Source: Alternaria dauci
Taxonomy: Eukaryota; Ascomycota; Dothideomycetes; Pleosporales; Pleosporaceae
Assembly (NCBI RefSeq): GCF_042100115.1
Contig: NC_091273.1
Span: 4,836,001-4,900,000, forward strand
DNA length: 64,000 nucleotides
Direction of reading: 5' to 3'
Shown here: one piece after another, positions 22,432 to 33,400 of the stretch
Layout: every line of letters begins with the position of its first letter
Numbering within the stretch: position 1 is the stretch's first letter
The notes under the pieces: generated by a model
Told to the model about the DNA's origin: nothing
The model's input: the letters and a program-made list of their open reading frames with translations, nothing else
Databases searched by the model: none
Made by a program: the position numbers and the translations under genes

Positions 22432-25400
22432 ATGGAGACCATCAGTCGGCTGCCCCGACGCCTGACACAGCTCTACTCGGACACCAAAACCACATGCGAT
22501 GCCGTCGTGGAACAGGACACCAAAGACATGCCCGAATCGCATGCGCTGCATCGCAAATTCAGGATACAGAAAGACCGCCTCATAACATGGGGCGTCGACT
22601 GGAGCGACAACTCAAAGGGGAAGCAGGGCGACATCGACGACAGCGTGGAAGAGGCAGGCATGACAGAGACGGTCACAAGCGTCCTCGGCACTATCAAGGA
22701 AATCCTCGATGAGGCAGACAAGATGCACCCGCGCACGTCTGCTGCGGGCGAGCAAAAGACACTGTCTGGAGAGAAGAGCCGGCCTGACGTCCCCTCGTGG
22801 GCGGCCGCCGACAGGTCACGTTACGAGGACCTCATCAAGGATCTTACCACCTCCATCGACATACTCTACGATCTCTCACGGAACCGAAGAGCCCAGAGAA
22901 GCAATGAACGTGCTATCAGTCCAGAAAAAGCTGTGCCGCGTCCCATCACATCTACTCCTGTGTTCTTGTCGCACGACTACAACGCCTCTGACCTGACGCT
23001 TGTCAACCCAGCCACCTTTCCTCTAAGCGCGCATACACCAAAGTCTCATCTTCCACCAAAACTAGATGCTGCAGACCTGATCCTCCCTGACGAGGAGCCT
23101 CCACCATATGAGAGCGTCGGGACTACCTCTGTTCGTGTTATTGGTCGTTTGCAATCTCGCCACAGCTCCACGAACCCCTGGAAGACGGATGGCAGTAAGA
23201 ACATAGAGACTTGCGTTCTGGTTGACTACGCATGCTACGACCCTGCCTATCGATTCACTGGAGTATCTCCACCCACGGACCGTCTTGAGACCCTTCTGTC
23301 CATTTTGACAAAGCTGTCTCACAACCAATCTTTCCACGGTACTCTCAAGTGTCTTGGTTACTTTGAAGACCCCAAGCAGCCACGCTTCGGTCTCGTCTTC
23401 GAACTACCCACCTCAGTCTACTCAGGCCCAGCGGACTCTCACAAGCCAGTCGAGGAACTCAAGCCAGTCACACTGCTCAGTGTATTACAAACTGGCTCCA
23501 AGTCTCAACACAACTCTAACAGTGCCACTCCACCACTTGAAGATCGCTTTCGTTTGGCCTTCACGCTCGCCTTGACCTTCAGCAAGGTTCATGGTGATAA
23601 CTTTCTTCACAAGGACGTCAACAGCACCAACATCATGGTGTTCAAGAAGAGCAAGAGACAATCTGCCAACAGCAGAGCATTACAATACTCGCTGCGGTCA
23701 CCCGTCATATGTTCCTTCGATCTGTTCTCCGAATTCAATATCGAGGACCCCAGGACGACACCACCACTGAACATCTACCGTCATCCAGAAGACCCCAAAG
23801 TCACTGGAGACAAAGACCAAGAGTACAACGCTAATTTCGATCTCTATGGCCTAGGACTGGTACTACTCGAAATAGGATTATGGGTTCCTCTGCTTGACCT
23901 CTGGAAGGACAAGTACTCCCTGAGTGACTTCAAGCAACGGATAGAAGATGTATACATCCGTAGGCTTGCTTCCAAATGCGGAACGGCCTACATGCAGGTA
24001 GTGCGCGACTGCTTCTGGGCTGCCGATGTCAAGGGCGATAACACAATCGATGTCCCGCAGGTCTACACACGCATCCTCACCCGATTGCAGCGCTGCTGCA
24101 TGCTTGACGAATCTGAACCTGGTTTCGACTTGAGCGAACTCAGACCGGGTGCCACGCCCATACAGCAAGCATCTCCATTGAAACGCAAGAGCCTAAGTCA
24201 GCCACAAATTGTAACAGATGCCCAGTCAAGCCCGTCGTATAGGAGCGCAAAGCGATGGGCACTGGAAAAGGGATCACAAGCGCTGGAAAGGACCAAGTCT
24301 CTCTCAAAGAAATCGCCTGATCTCTCATTGGCTCGTAATCCATCCCGGAGCTCGCAACATGCTATTCGAAAGAGCATCTCAGAAAGCCTGCGTATGATGA
24401 GTCCAAAACAAGAGGCTGTAGAGATGGAGTGGGAGCAGAAAGATCCCCTGGAAGAATCAGGTACTCTTGTCGATACTCCGCTAAACTCGCAAGACCTCAG
24501 CGACAATTCTTCCTTGTACAGGGAGCGTGTGATAACCGCTGCTTCAATTATTCAGCGCGCATGGCGACAATCACGCAATCCTCCCAATCGAGGCGCAACG
24601 CTGCAAGACTACAAGGACAAAATCACCATTATCCAGAAGGCCTGGCGGCAGACAAGACAAAAGCGAAGCAGCAACACTGTCTCAGCTCTGGTCAGTGACG
24701 GCCTAAGACACTGGCCGCAAGCTACCCTCGGCTATCCTACACCTGAACCCGAAATTCAAGTTAGGACAGTAGATTCTAATGAGAGCTATGTTACATCCTC
24801 GATACAAATTGAGACCGACATAGAACCCATTCCTCGGCCAAAACTTCGCCTCTTCCCTGTCAAATTCACGCCCGAGATTGTGGATGAGTGGCACTCGTCT
24901 ATGTTACCCCGCCTTGAGCGTCTGATTGAACGCGCGCTCAAAGACTCCGAAGAGACTGTTAGCATCGATCTTGTGGCTATTGGAGAAGTACTCGAGAAAG
25001 CCAAGCCTACTATATTTGTGACCTGCACCAGTGTAGCAAAGGTCAAGACTATCCTCAGTCGTCGCTTCCGGTATGATGAGAACGTATATGATCTTAAAAT
25101 TCGGAGGGGAAAGATCAGGCGGTCCAAAATGAGCCGTTCGTCGCGCCGAACTCGGCCACCTCATCGATCGATGATGAACACTAACTCCTACGATGCTGAC
25201 ATGCAAGTGATGAATCCCTATCATCAGGAGCGTCCACTATGTGGAGCTTCCATCGGAGCTTTCAATGGTGAACACTTGCCTCCAGTGTCTTATGGTGGAG
25301 TTATCTTGGTCGATGATGAGCCATTGGGCATGAGCGTCCATCACTTACTCGACGCACCGTCTGATGATGAAGACGATGTCGGTGAAGAACCCGATAGCCC

Positions 25401-26679
25401 TTATCCCAGTGATGTGATGCTATCAAGTGCAGCGAACAACCCATGGTTGATGGGTATGGGTGCGCAGCCAGATCTTTATCTGGAGTCGGAAGAGCCTGCT
25501 GCGATGTGGGATCTTGAACTCTCAGACGACGAGGACCTGAAGAGTGAAGACGAGGATGCTGATATCGACCCATTTGACTTTACCGACAGCGAGCTTGAAT
25601 CTGACGATGACTCTGCAGAAGGTATGTCAACCGGATATTCCATGGAAGACTCTAATGCTAAACGTGTCTCAGACATGGCCGATTCTACCGTCTCACGTGC
25701 GACCATGGGTGACATTGACGGCGTTAATCCAGGCGAAGGTGAGGAGATTAAGATCACGCAACCAGCCATCGACGACGTCGACGCAGACTTTTTCCCCAAT
25801 GAAGAAGATCGCGACGACGACCATCTTTCTTCGCACGAGCTAGGTCATGTTCATGCTTCTTCCGGCATTCGCCGCTGGAAACGCGATGGTATCCTCCACG
25901 AAATCGACTGGGCGCTCCTCAAACTCAAAGAAAATCGCCTTCAACCATATAACGTCTGTCAAGGGGGTCGCCGCTTCTGCATGGGCAGCATGACACCCGA
26001 ACAACGCGCCATAGCCTCCAAGCTCGAGAAGCCAGTCAACCGGCGTAATTTTTCTCCAGAAGAAGACGAGTATCCGAACGGTGTGGCCCCCACATCCTCC
26101 CTTGGTGGTATGTCTGTGCATTGCTTTGGCCGGACAACGGGTCTCCAGGGCGGCATGATCAGCAGCGTCATGTCCGCCGTTCGCATCTACCACCGCAAAT
26201 CCTTCTCCCGCTCCTGGCACGTCGCCGGCGGGTTTGGTAAAGGCGGCGACAGCGGAGCCTGGGTTGTGCAAAACGGCCACCACAAAGTCGTCGGTCACGT
26301 TCTCGCTTTCTGTCACAAGAACCAAATCGCATACATCTGCCCAATGGAAGTCCTCCTTGAGGATATCAAGCGCACACTAGGTGCCAAGCGCATCTATCTC
26401 CCGGGCTCTGTAGAGCAGACACTGTACAAGGCCAAGAAGGCTAGGCATCATGACGTTATCGAAGACCTGGGTTCGAGAGTGCACGGTCTAGGTATCGTGG
26501 ATTCTGCGGTTGATGTTAGAGAGAGTTTGGGGTCTGGGCCGCCGGCTCATGGCGGTCTGTGGGAGAGGTTGGAGCGGGGAAGGGATAGCGACAAGGAGAA
26601 TAGAAGATCTGCGATGAGGAGCAGTATCATGCGTGTCAATGAGGGGAGGGATGGGGGGTTGGAAATGAGTGTCAAGTAA
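22432..26679 (+). CDS. Pseudokinase, IQ-motif and chymotrypsin-like protease fusion protein
   Basis: Single-exon gene for 1,415 residues; the start is the ATG at 22432, because the frame before it opens only with TTG. Residues 1-140 are helical, with RKFRIQKDRLITWGVDW recalling HeLo-like domains. Residues 230-560 resemble a protein kinase: HKD near residue 393, NSTNIMVF, then a YGLGLVLLEIGLW helix. The ATP-anchoring Lys is absent (VLVDYACYD) and the DFG motif is replaced by SFDLFSEF, so it is probably a pseudokinase. Two IQ motifs lie near residues 706 and 733 (IIQRAWRQ, IIQKAWRQ), the type that binds calmodulin. The C-terminal part carries a full chymotrypsin-type triad: His970/971 in GMSVHHLLD, Asp1159 in EIDWALL and Ser1274 in GGDSGAWV. 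A Glu/Asp-rich insert of about 180 residues separates His from Asp. No signal peptide is seen, so the protease would be intracellular. The function is unknown. Confidence 0.88.
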   Translation: METISRLPRRLTQLYSDTKTTCDAVVEQDTKDMPESHALHRKFRIQKDRLITWGVDWSDNSKGKQGDIDDSVEEAGMTETVTSVLGTIKEILDEADKMHPRTSAAGEQKTLSGEKSRPDVPSWAAADRSRYEDLIKDLTTSIDILYDLSRNRRAQRSNERAISPEKAVPRPITSTPVFLSHDYNASDLTLVNPATFPLSAHTPKSHLPPKLDAADLILPDEEPPPYESVGTTSVRVIGRLQSRHSSTNPWKTDGSKNIETCVLVDYACYDPAYRFTGVSPPTDRLETLLSILTKLSHNQSFHGTLKCLGYFEDPKQPRFGLVFELPTSVYSGPADSHKPVEELKPVTLLSVLQTGSKSQHNSNSATPPLEDRFRLAFTLALTFSKVHGDNFLHKDVNSTNIMVFKKSKRQSANSRALQYSLRSPVICSFDLFSEFNIEDPRTTPPLNIYRHPEDPKVTGDKDQEYNANFDLYGLGLVLLEIGLWVPLLDLWKDKYSLSDFKQRIEDVYIRRLASKCGTAYMQVVRDCFWAADVKGDNTIDVPQVYTRILTRLQRCCMLDESEPGFDLSELRPGATPIQQASPLKRKSLSQPQIVTDAQSSPSYRSAKRWALEKGSQALERTKSLSKKSPDLSLARNPSRSSQHAIRKSISESLRMMSPKQEAVEMEWEQKDPLEESGTLVDTPLNSQDLSDNSSLYRERVITAASIIQRAWRQSRNPPNRGATLQDYKDKITIIQKAWRQTRQKRSSNTVSALVSDGLRHWPQATLGYPTPEPEIQVRTVDSNESYVTSSIQIETDIEPIPRPKLRLFPVKFTPEIVDEWHSSMLPRLERLIERALKDSEETVSIDLVAIGEVLEKAKPTIFVTCTSVAKVKTILSRRFRYDENVYDLKIRRGKIRRSKMSRSSRRTRPPHRSMMNTNSYDADMQVMNPYHQERPLCGASIGAFNGEHLPPVSYGGVILVDDEPLGMSVHHLLDAPSDDEDDVGEEPDSPYPSDVMLSSAANNPWLMGMGAQPDLYLESEEPAAMWDLELSDDEDLKSEDEDADIDPFDFTDSELESDDDSAEGMSTGYSMEDSNAKRVSDMADSTVSRATMGDIDGVNPGEGEEIKITQPAIDDVDADFFPNEEDRDDDHLSSHELGHVHASSGIRRWKRDGILHEIDWALLKLKENRLQPYNVCQGGRRFCMGSMTPEQRAIASKLEKPVNRRNFSPEEDEYPNGVAPTSSLGGMSVHCFGRTTGLQGGMISSVMSAVRIYHRKSFSRSWHVAGGFGKGGDSGAWVVQNGHHKVVGHVLAFCHKNQIAYICPMEVLLEDIKRTLGAKRIYLPGSVEQTLYKAKKARHHDVIEDLGSRVHGLGIVDSAVDVRESLGSGPPAHGGLWERLERGRDSDKENRRSAMRSSIMRVNEGRDGGLEMSVK

Positions 26680-26876
26680 GAGTCGGGCGGTTGGCGTTGA
26701 TCAGGCGTTTGATGAGGACGGCGTGGCTAGGGGAGGGTATACCCTGTTGCTTTGTTATATTTCTGTTCAATCTCCAGATACTCCTCGTCCTGTTCATCCT
26801 GAAGTGAACTACACCTCGCTTGGATCTAAGAAAGGCGGACTGTTTATCCAAATCTCATATCATCATTACAAGAGAG

Positions 26877-27914
26877 CTAAGTCCAAACCCGTTCCCCAAT
26901 CTCCTTACATAGACTCTCTACATCCTCCTCTTTCGCCATTCTAGCCCAGTACTCCTCGAGTTCAGCTGGATACCCTGTTTCGTTGAGCGGCCTGACCCAT
27001 TCATTCGCCTTACTCCGCGCCACTCCAGCCCAGTAAGCCATCCTCTCCGGACGTTTACCATCTCTGTTCGAAGCGAAGTGAATAAGCAAAGACGCAGGGC
27101 GTGCCAGTGACGGTTTGGCAGGGTGTTTTGGGTTTGGTGGAAAGCCATTGAACCATCGTTGAGGCACATGAGCAACGGCAGAAGAGAAGGATGGCCGTTT
27201 ACTAATCTCTTCCATGGCACTCTGCTCGCTGTACTTCAGCTGTATGTCTGGGTTGTACTCTTTCAGGCTCAGTGCAGCGGCGAAGAACCTTATTGCCCAT
27301 TCGTTTACCCTAACGAGGAAGACGCCGTTGTTAAGGCCATGTCGATCGTTTGTCACCACCAAGTGAATGTCTTGGATCGGCGGTAAGAAGATGTGCAACG
27401 GCATGTTAGGGTTCATCAATATAGTATCCCGGTCGTGCCAAAAGAGCCATTCTAGTCGTTCCGCAGCGGGCTTAGCGAGTTCAGCTCCAAGAATCGTGAG
27501 CAAGTAGGCGTGTTTGGACCAGAGACCGGGAAGCATGCGTTCGCGCAGTATGAACTGAGGGTATCCATGGATATCGTTGTGAAGCTGGTGAGAAGCGATG
27601 GCCGCTTCGTAGACGGGATCCTCCGGACCAAATGACGCCGTGACTTTGCCAATGTGAGGAAAAGACTCCGACGATGGCGACGCGGCATGTGAAGCAGGGA
27701 TCGATACAGGTCCAGGGACACGCGTTGGTATGATTCTGCTCGAGACTGATGTTCTTGTCGAGAGGAGAAACACAAGACCTAAGCCTAATGCGAAGAATCC
27801 GGCGTATTTCAGGATCCGGAATGGTGTGGCTCTTCGAAGGGAATACCGAGTGCAGGGGGTCTGGTTGTCTTCAGACCAATCGCTGGAAATGGAGCTGCGC
27901 CTGCTTTCGGTCAT
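26877..27914 (-). CDS. GT34-like (GMA12/MNN10) galactosyl/mannosyltransferase
   Basis: Single-exon gene for 345 residues. The start is taken at the ATG at 27914; the eight codons before it open with TTG. A short basic cytoplasmic tail leads to a transmembrane segment near residues 33-52 (ILKYAGFFALGLGLVFLL), giving a type II Golgi protein. The lumenal domain has the metal-binding DxD-type motif HDRDTILMNPN, then NDRHGLNNGVFLVRV and KYSEQSAMEE, and PQRWFNGFP near the end, all in the order known for the GMA12/MNN10 family. Such enzymes add galactose or mannose to N-glycans. Its 3' end lies about 200 bp from the 3' end of the protease-fusion gene (convergent). Confidence 0.87.
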   Translation of the reverse strand: MTESRRSSISSDWSEDNQTPCTRYSLRRATPFRILKYAGFFALGLGLVFLLSTRTSVSSRIIPTRVPGPVSIPASHAASPSSESFPHIGKVTASFGPEDPVYEAAIASHQLHNDIHGYPQFILRERMLPGLWSKHAYLLTILGAELAKPAAERLEWLFWHDRDTILMNPNMPLHIFLPPIQDIHLVVTNDRHGLNNGVFLVRVNEWAIRFFAAALSLKEYNPDIQLKYSEQSAMEEISKRPSFSSAVAHVPQRWFNGFPPNPKHPAKPSLARPASLLIHFASNRDGKRPERMAYWAGVARSKANEWVRPLNETGYPAELEEYWARMAKEEDVESLCKEIGERVWT

Positions 27915-28883
27915 GATTGCTGTTGCTAAGACACGCAAAATCTTCGACGGCTACAACGGTGAGAAATGAGCGTCATGTGGAATCGATTGAATGCATCGAC
28001 GGTCAGGTGTCTTTGTTTGAGGTCTCTCCAATGAAACGGGTCAGTGTGTGTTCCGTGGTATGGTAAGGATATGAGTTCAGAGGTTATTGGGGATCGTTGA
28101 AGTTGTTCAGCAATCCCGGGAGGTGCCATGGTCTCGGATCTTGGTTACTGCTAGGGTAGCCGCCTAATATGCCAATGGAGCCTTGCGGAGGATAAGCCAC
28201 CCCGCGTTCAGCTAGTGCCGCTAATTGCTTATGTGGTGGCGCGTGAAACGCGTACGTGTCTCGAGTCGTCATGCTATGTATAGCGTGCGTCTTTTTAAAG
28301 GCTTCTAGGAGTACTTATTGCGGTGACAACGCAAGCTCGAGCGCTGGCTATCATTCTCGAGATCGTCCCCAAGCTATCTCGGTGAAACCTTGCGTCTAAT
28401 ACAAAAGCCGAGCCATCGGAGCCCGAAACCTAGGTACGATATCACGAGAGATCATCGCGAGCTGGATGTTGTCGGAAACGCCGGTAGCGGATTAATATAC
28501 ACGGATGCCGGTTGCGCTGCAAGGCCGGCTGCGGGGACTTCAGAGATCAACCTGGTTACTTCGTAATTCCATGGCCGTCATGCAGCTCTGCCGAGCCGCT
28601 AAAAGTTGCCATTATCTTCAGCCACCATCAAGAACTTCAACTCCAGACCACTTTCAAAACCTTCGAGCTTGCCCAAACTAACGATTTTGTAGCAAACGGT
28701 GATCACTCCTAGTGTGTTTAGTGCGGTTAGCAGGTCGAGAATGAAGACCTACGATCAGGCGAGCACACCACGGCCTAACGTCGGTGCATTCGCCTTAATC
28801 GCGTTTCTCGGCAGCTGAAGGTTCGTCTCGGGCATGAACAGATCGCGTAGACACAGCGAAAAATCTCATGGCATGTCATTGCT
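27915..28883. other. Intergenic
   Basis: This is the promoter of the glycosyltransferase (minus) and the 3' flank of the terpene synthase (minus). No gene, RNA or repeat was seen. Confidence 0.55.
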
Positions 28884-30415
28884 TCATATGGTCATTACAG
28901 GAAAGGAAACTCGTCGCCACATCCATAATCCACCTACAGCAACATCGGTCGAGGGGAGAAGACCAGCCTTACTGCTCACTTACCCAAGACCTTGCCGATA
29001 CCATTCGAAGCATCGATCATACTGAGGCCGTTTGGGGTCTCAGTCTTACTGACAACGTCTGATGCGTCATCCGAATACCCGCTGTCCGACGCCGCTTTGC
29101 CACTTAGCGCGCAACTGCACTCTGGTACTTTCACCTGCTCTGATACGCTCATCGTCTTTGGTATCCTCGACTTCTCTCCGCCGTATCGCACAGTCGTCAT
29201 ACTGAAGAAGGCGTTCCCCGACAGATTTGCCCACATGCCCCTCAAAAAGTCCCACATCTCTTCACTCAAGTTCTCCGACTCAAGCCTTTTCAACTCCGCC
29301 CAGATCCATTGTTCGCGCTGCAGCAGAAGAGCGTACGACATTTCTAGTGCTGTGGCTTCGTCGGGGCAACTGAGCAGTTCTTGCACAACGGTGACGAAGT
29401 TGATTAGGTCAGGGCATTGGCCTGTGCGGTAGGCTCGTACTTCCTTCTCGTAGCTGTATATGTCATTGGCGATCGAAAGGTGCTCTGTCGCAAGCTTCAT
29501 GAAGTGCGCGATGGCGGGGTCTTTCATGTTGATACTGGATGCTAGGGAGAACTTTACGGCAGCGAAGGTCCAGCCTGCGCAGATGTTTCCGTCGCGGAAT
29601 CTGAGGTAGTCGTCCAATGACGTGAATTTCTCTGGGGGGTTAATAGACTGGAGCGCGTGGTTCCGGAGCTCTCTGTACATGTCTTCGCCTCCGTTTCCCT
29701 TTTGCGCATCAGCGGCACGCACGTCGAATGTGACTTGGTCGAGAAATGCTTGTAGAGGTGTCTTTGCAAGTTTCGATGTGTATTGGGGATCCTCTAGCCG
29801 CTTGCAAAAATCGTCGATCAACAGGGGAACCTCCTTGTCGCCTACTACTTCGCTCCGGTCTAGCGTTGAGGTTAGTCAGTTGGTCTAGAGCAGAGCCACG
29901 AAGCTGGGACGAGTAAACATACCATCGAAAAGGAAAAGCAGGCAAGCGAATACAGCTATGAGCTCGTATCGTCGTGCGTCCGTGGTAAAAGGGTACATGT
30001 AACCTGGGCAGCGCAAGACACGGTGCTTGAACCCAGGACGAAGTTCCCGACGTGCAATGTCTTGAATAGCCATTCCATGCTTTACTGGGAGATGTTCCGC
30101 ATCTTTCTCACTTGCGAGAAGATAGATTGTTGTTCTCCCCGCCTCCAAACCCTCCTTCCAGAACCGGGTTTCGTACACATCGGCGATAGAGCTCCAGTAA
30201 GGAACGTCGCAGATGCCATTGAGCGGACTGAGGGTATTGAACACCCGTTCCTTAGTATTGTGAACCTCGCCTCCGCCCCTTGGAAAGGAAATAGGGCAAC
30301 GACGAATCCAGGACGGATTGGACTGTAAAGGGTTGTGCAGATACCGTATAGGGCAGATTCGGTCCTGCTCGGCCTCACTGACAAGGCCTGTAAGAGAATA
30401 ATGAGGGATAACCAT
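28884..30415 (-). CDS. Class I terpene synthase (sesquiterpene synthase-like)
   Basis: Predicted 472-residue terpene cyclase from exons 30415-29923, 29859-28984 and 28933-28884. Intron 1 (63 nt) has a GTATGT donor, CTAAC and TAG; it splits the aspartate-rich motif, and the join restores FLFDDRSE. The second metal site, NDIYSYEKE, fits the NSE consensus exactly. Both bind Mg and the diphosphate of a prenyl substrate, probably farnesyl diphosphate. Intron 2 (50 nt, GTAAGT...TGTAG) is inferred because the frame otherwise stops inside a perfect donor; the resulting tail reads GGLWMWRRVSFPVMTI. If that intron is not used, the gene ends at 28976. The N-terminus is uncertain: a TCTCTTACAG acceptor-like sequence just inside the chosen ATG hints at an upstream exon I could not join in phase. 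No cytochrome P450 or transporter adjoins it. Confidence 0.82.
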
Positions 30416-33400
30416 GTTGAAACAATCGAACCCTTGAGATCGCACACTTTGAAACTTCTCATTCAATTGGGCTTGCAAGATACTTATGGGCCGAAGACAC
30501 GTATTGCATGTATTACGAGTCAGCGCCCTGGCTTGGGTATTCTGACAGCGAGTGGACCAGGGTGGGATCCCGGAGAAATTTACTCATGCCGGTAAATACC
30601 CCTGCGAGATCAACCGTTTAAGCTTCCCGTTCTTATCACCTAGGATCAGCGCATACCGTGGCTCGACTGAAATACGTCCGAAACGGTCTTGGATGCTTGC
30701 GAGCTCCCCACATCTCGCGACAAACAGTACACATCTTGCCCTGCATGCCACTATCTTAGTCGCCCTGCCATGCGCGAGTGAGGCGTGGTCCGGGGGTTCC
30801 TGCCTTTTCGCGTTGTTTGGGAGACATCTCTGCCTTGAAGGGATTTATCATGAGGTCCGGCCCGTCTCGCGCATGACGGAGCGGCCCATGGCTATTGCCA
30901 TTTGTCAACGTTTTTTTTCCTCTCAATGCTATTCCATTGGAACGGAAGAGCTACCTAACCACTTGCTAAGGCTGCCACCATTCCTTATTACGCAGAACGT
31001 ACTTCGTTTGCGGTCCCCGCGGTGTTATTCTGGCCCTGGTTTATTGGGCAAAGGTTCTAGAGAACACTAACATTCTTCGTGCATATGCGACAATGACTGT
31101 ATGCGTTCGTTAGTTCTTTTAGAGCTTTATCGAAATATTCGTTGCAGGCAGTAGACCTGGTCGTACGCGGGTGGGGCGTATGTTTGCGGTGATCCACGAT
31201 GTTTTTGCCCAACCCTTCTGCCCGTTATCTTTGTGTCTACTGGAGGTTCTCAAAACCCGTCATTGGTTAAGCTCGGCGCTTATCCTCGAATGATTCTGGC
31301 ATACACAGCATTCCATAGGGGCCATAATCGATAGACCTCGTTACATCGGCCCTTCACCGCTTTTTCTTGATTGGGCTTGTTCCGACAGTCCAAAGGGACA
31401 AGAACTACAACCGGGATCGGAGAGACTTCTTCAAGTGCGAGTTTGTGGCGTAGAGTACGACGATGCTTGGTGAGAAGTGAGTGCCAGCGGCATGAAATAA
31501 ATGCTCGTGCAGTCGACGATGCTCATCTCCAGCTACATGTGGATCATATGCGGTATTGTGGGCCCAAGATGTTCAGATGAAAATCTGGGTATCACCTTCG
31601 ACGACACGACTCCTGGAGCAGTTCCAGAAAGTAGCGCATTTTCGTTGGGTACCAAGAGGTCGCAGGTCGTTATGCCAAGACCGGCTTACACTTTACTACT
31701 GTATGAGCCTGGGATCATGTCCCGCTCGAAGATCGGCATATACCTATGTGTATACGATGTTCGCTGCGATGGAGCCGATTGTCATGTCGTGATTCGGCCT
31801 ATGGCGCAATAGAGGGGTTTTGGAAGCAAAGTCATGGGCGGACAGAAACGTGGAACCTTTTTTGTGGTTCATGAACTTTTCCCAGAAACCATGGCGAGCC
31901 GTAGTCTTTGGCGTAAGTCTCAAATTCCGGCACACCGATATCAATCCTTATCGCAATGATTTATCACCACATACAGTTCGCCTGCTTGAATAGATCACAA
32001 CGTACATGGAAAAGCTTAATGTGGGACTCTAGGTGCTTGTCAACCTTAAGACCTCAAAGAAACCTGACACGAACGGATACGCTATTGACTTACCAGCTTT
32101 CATACAGCGGCATGGTATCGTAAGACTACGACGTGCACCATGTAATGGAAATAAGAGATTTCCCGATCACACACTTCATTCTTCTTTTTGACGCACAATG
32201 CCTCCACGTTCAGAGTTAGATGAGTGGCAATCTGTGTCCATGGTTGAAAACATGATGCGTTTGACGGCTCTGACGGGTGACGCGTCTTCTACCACTATTG
32301 TGGAAAAGGGCGAAGGAATGACCATACCACTAGAAACATAGAGCGAAATTTTGGTTATCGAGTTTTCCGATAGGAATAATTCGAGGGTATTTAGGGTGGG
32401 TGGGCATGCCTCCCAACATGCTGGTCATACTACCCGTGGACTTCTTTCCAAAAACTGGGAGATGTTGCACTATACCTTGAGTTCATCACGTTCGGCACTG
32501 GGCAACGTCTGCCTTTTACCCCATCTCAGGAAGCTAAATATGGTACCGGGAAATTTCGTGTTGTCGCCCATTGCTTGTTTGCAAGTTTCGTCATTCTGGC
32601 AATTATCAACGAAGGACGCCCGTCATGGATGACCGTCGGTCAGGCACTTCGTTCAGTGAGGAAGTCGCACAACGAGATAATGTACAGGCGTACAGGAGAT
32701 GGCGGTACAGCTCTGTAGAATTTGAAGTGACTTCCGTATTCTGGCGGCGATGCGAGGTCCGGTCTTGGCAGTCTCCGAAGGCTCCCTGCACTGAAGGGGT
32801 TACGATCAGCACCTCGCTCCCACCAAGCTTACATTCGCGTAACTATGAAGCTTTCATACTACAATGAACCAAGCACGTGCTTTGGACGCCCACTTCGCGA
32901 GTCGCCAAAGCTTTGTATTGCTGGTCTGACATCTCCGTATACGGGAGGTTGGGCGCTAGCGGAATCTAAAGAGGAAGCGCTAGTACAGAAGCAGATGTGG
33001 CGCAGCCCCTGACGTGGTCTTTGCTCTGGCGAACACAGCACGAACACCAAACGGCATGGCAGGAGCGAGCCCGAAGCACTGCATACAGTAGCATGGATCT
33101 GAATCAGTCCCCCTGGTATCCTGCCACCATGAGAGGAGAGGCATCGGACAAACTCTTTACGGGCAAGTAGGGAGTTACTCAACACTTTGCGTCGTTATTC
33201 ACACTATACCGTTTATCACAATCGCATACTGATTGTTGCTGCTCAATGATTTACACAGGGTCGGCAACCTCAGCAATCATCAGCCGAACTGAACGTGCGT
33301 TCAATGGAGACGGGATCCTTCCAAACCCACGCTATTGGATACGCAAGAGCCACAAGGTCTAGAATTGAGGTTCAAAAACAAACATCGAAACCTCATTGGA

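Noticed and set aside
32199..32341. 47-codon ATG frame in the gene-poor stretch
   Set aside because: It is short, has no signal peptide or domain, and I found no splice partner.
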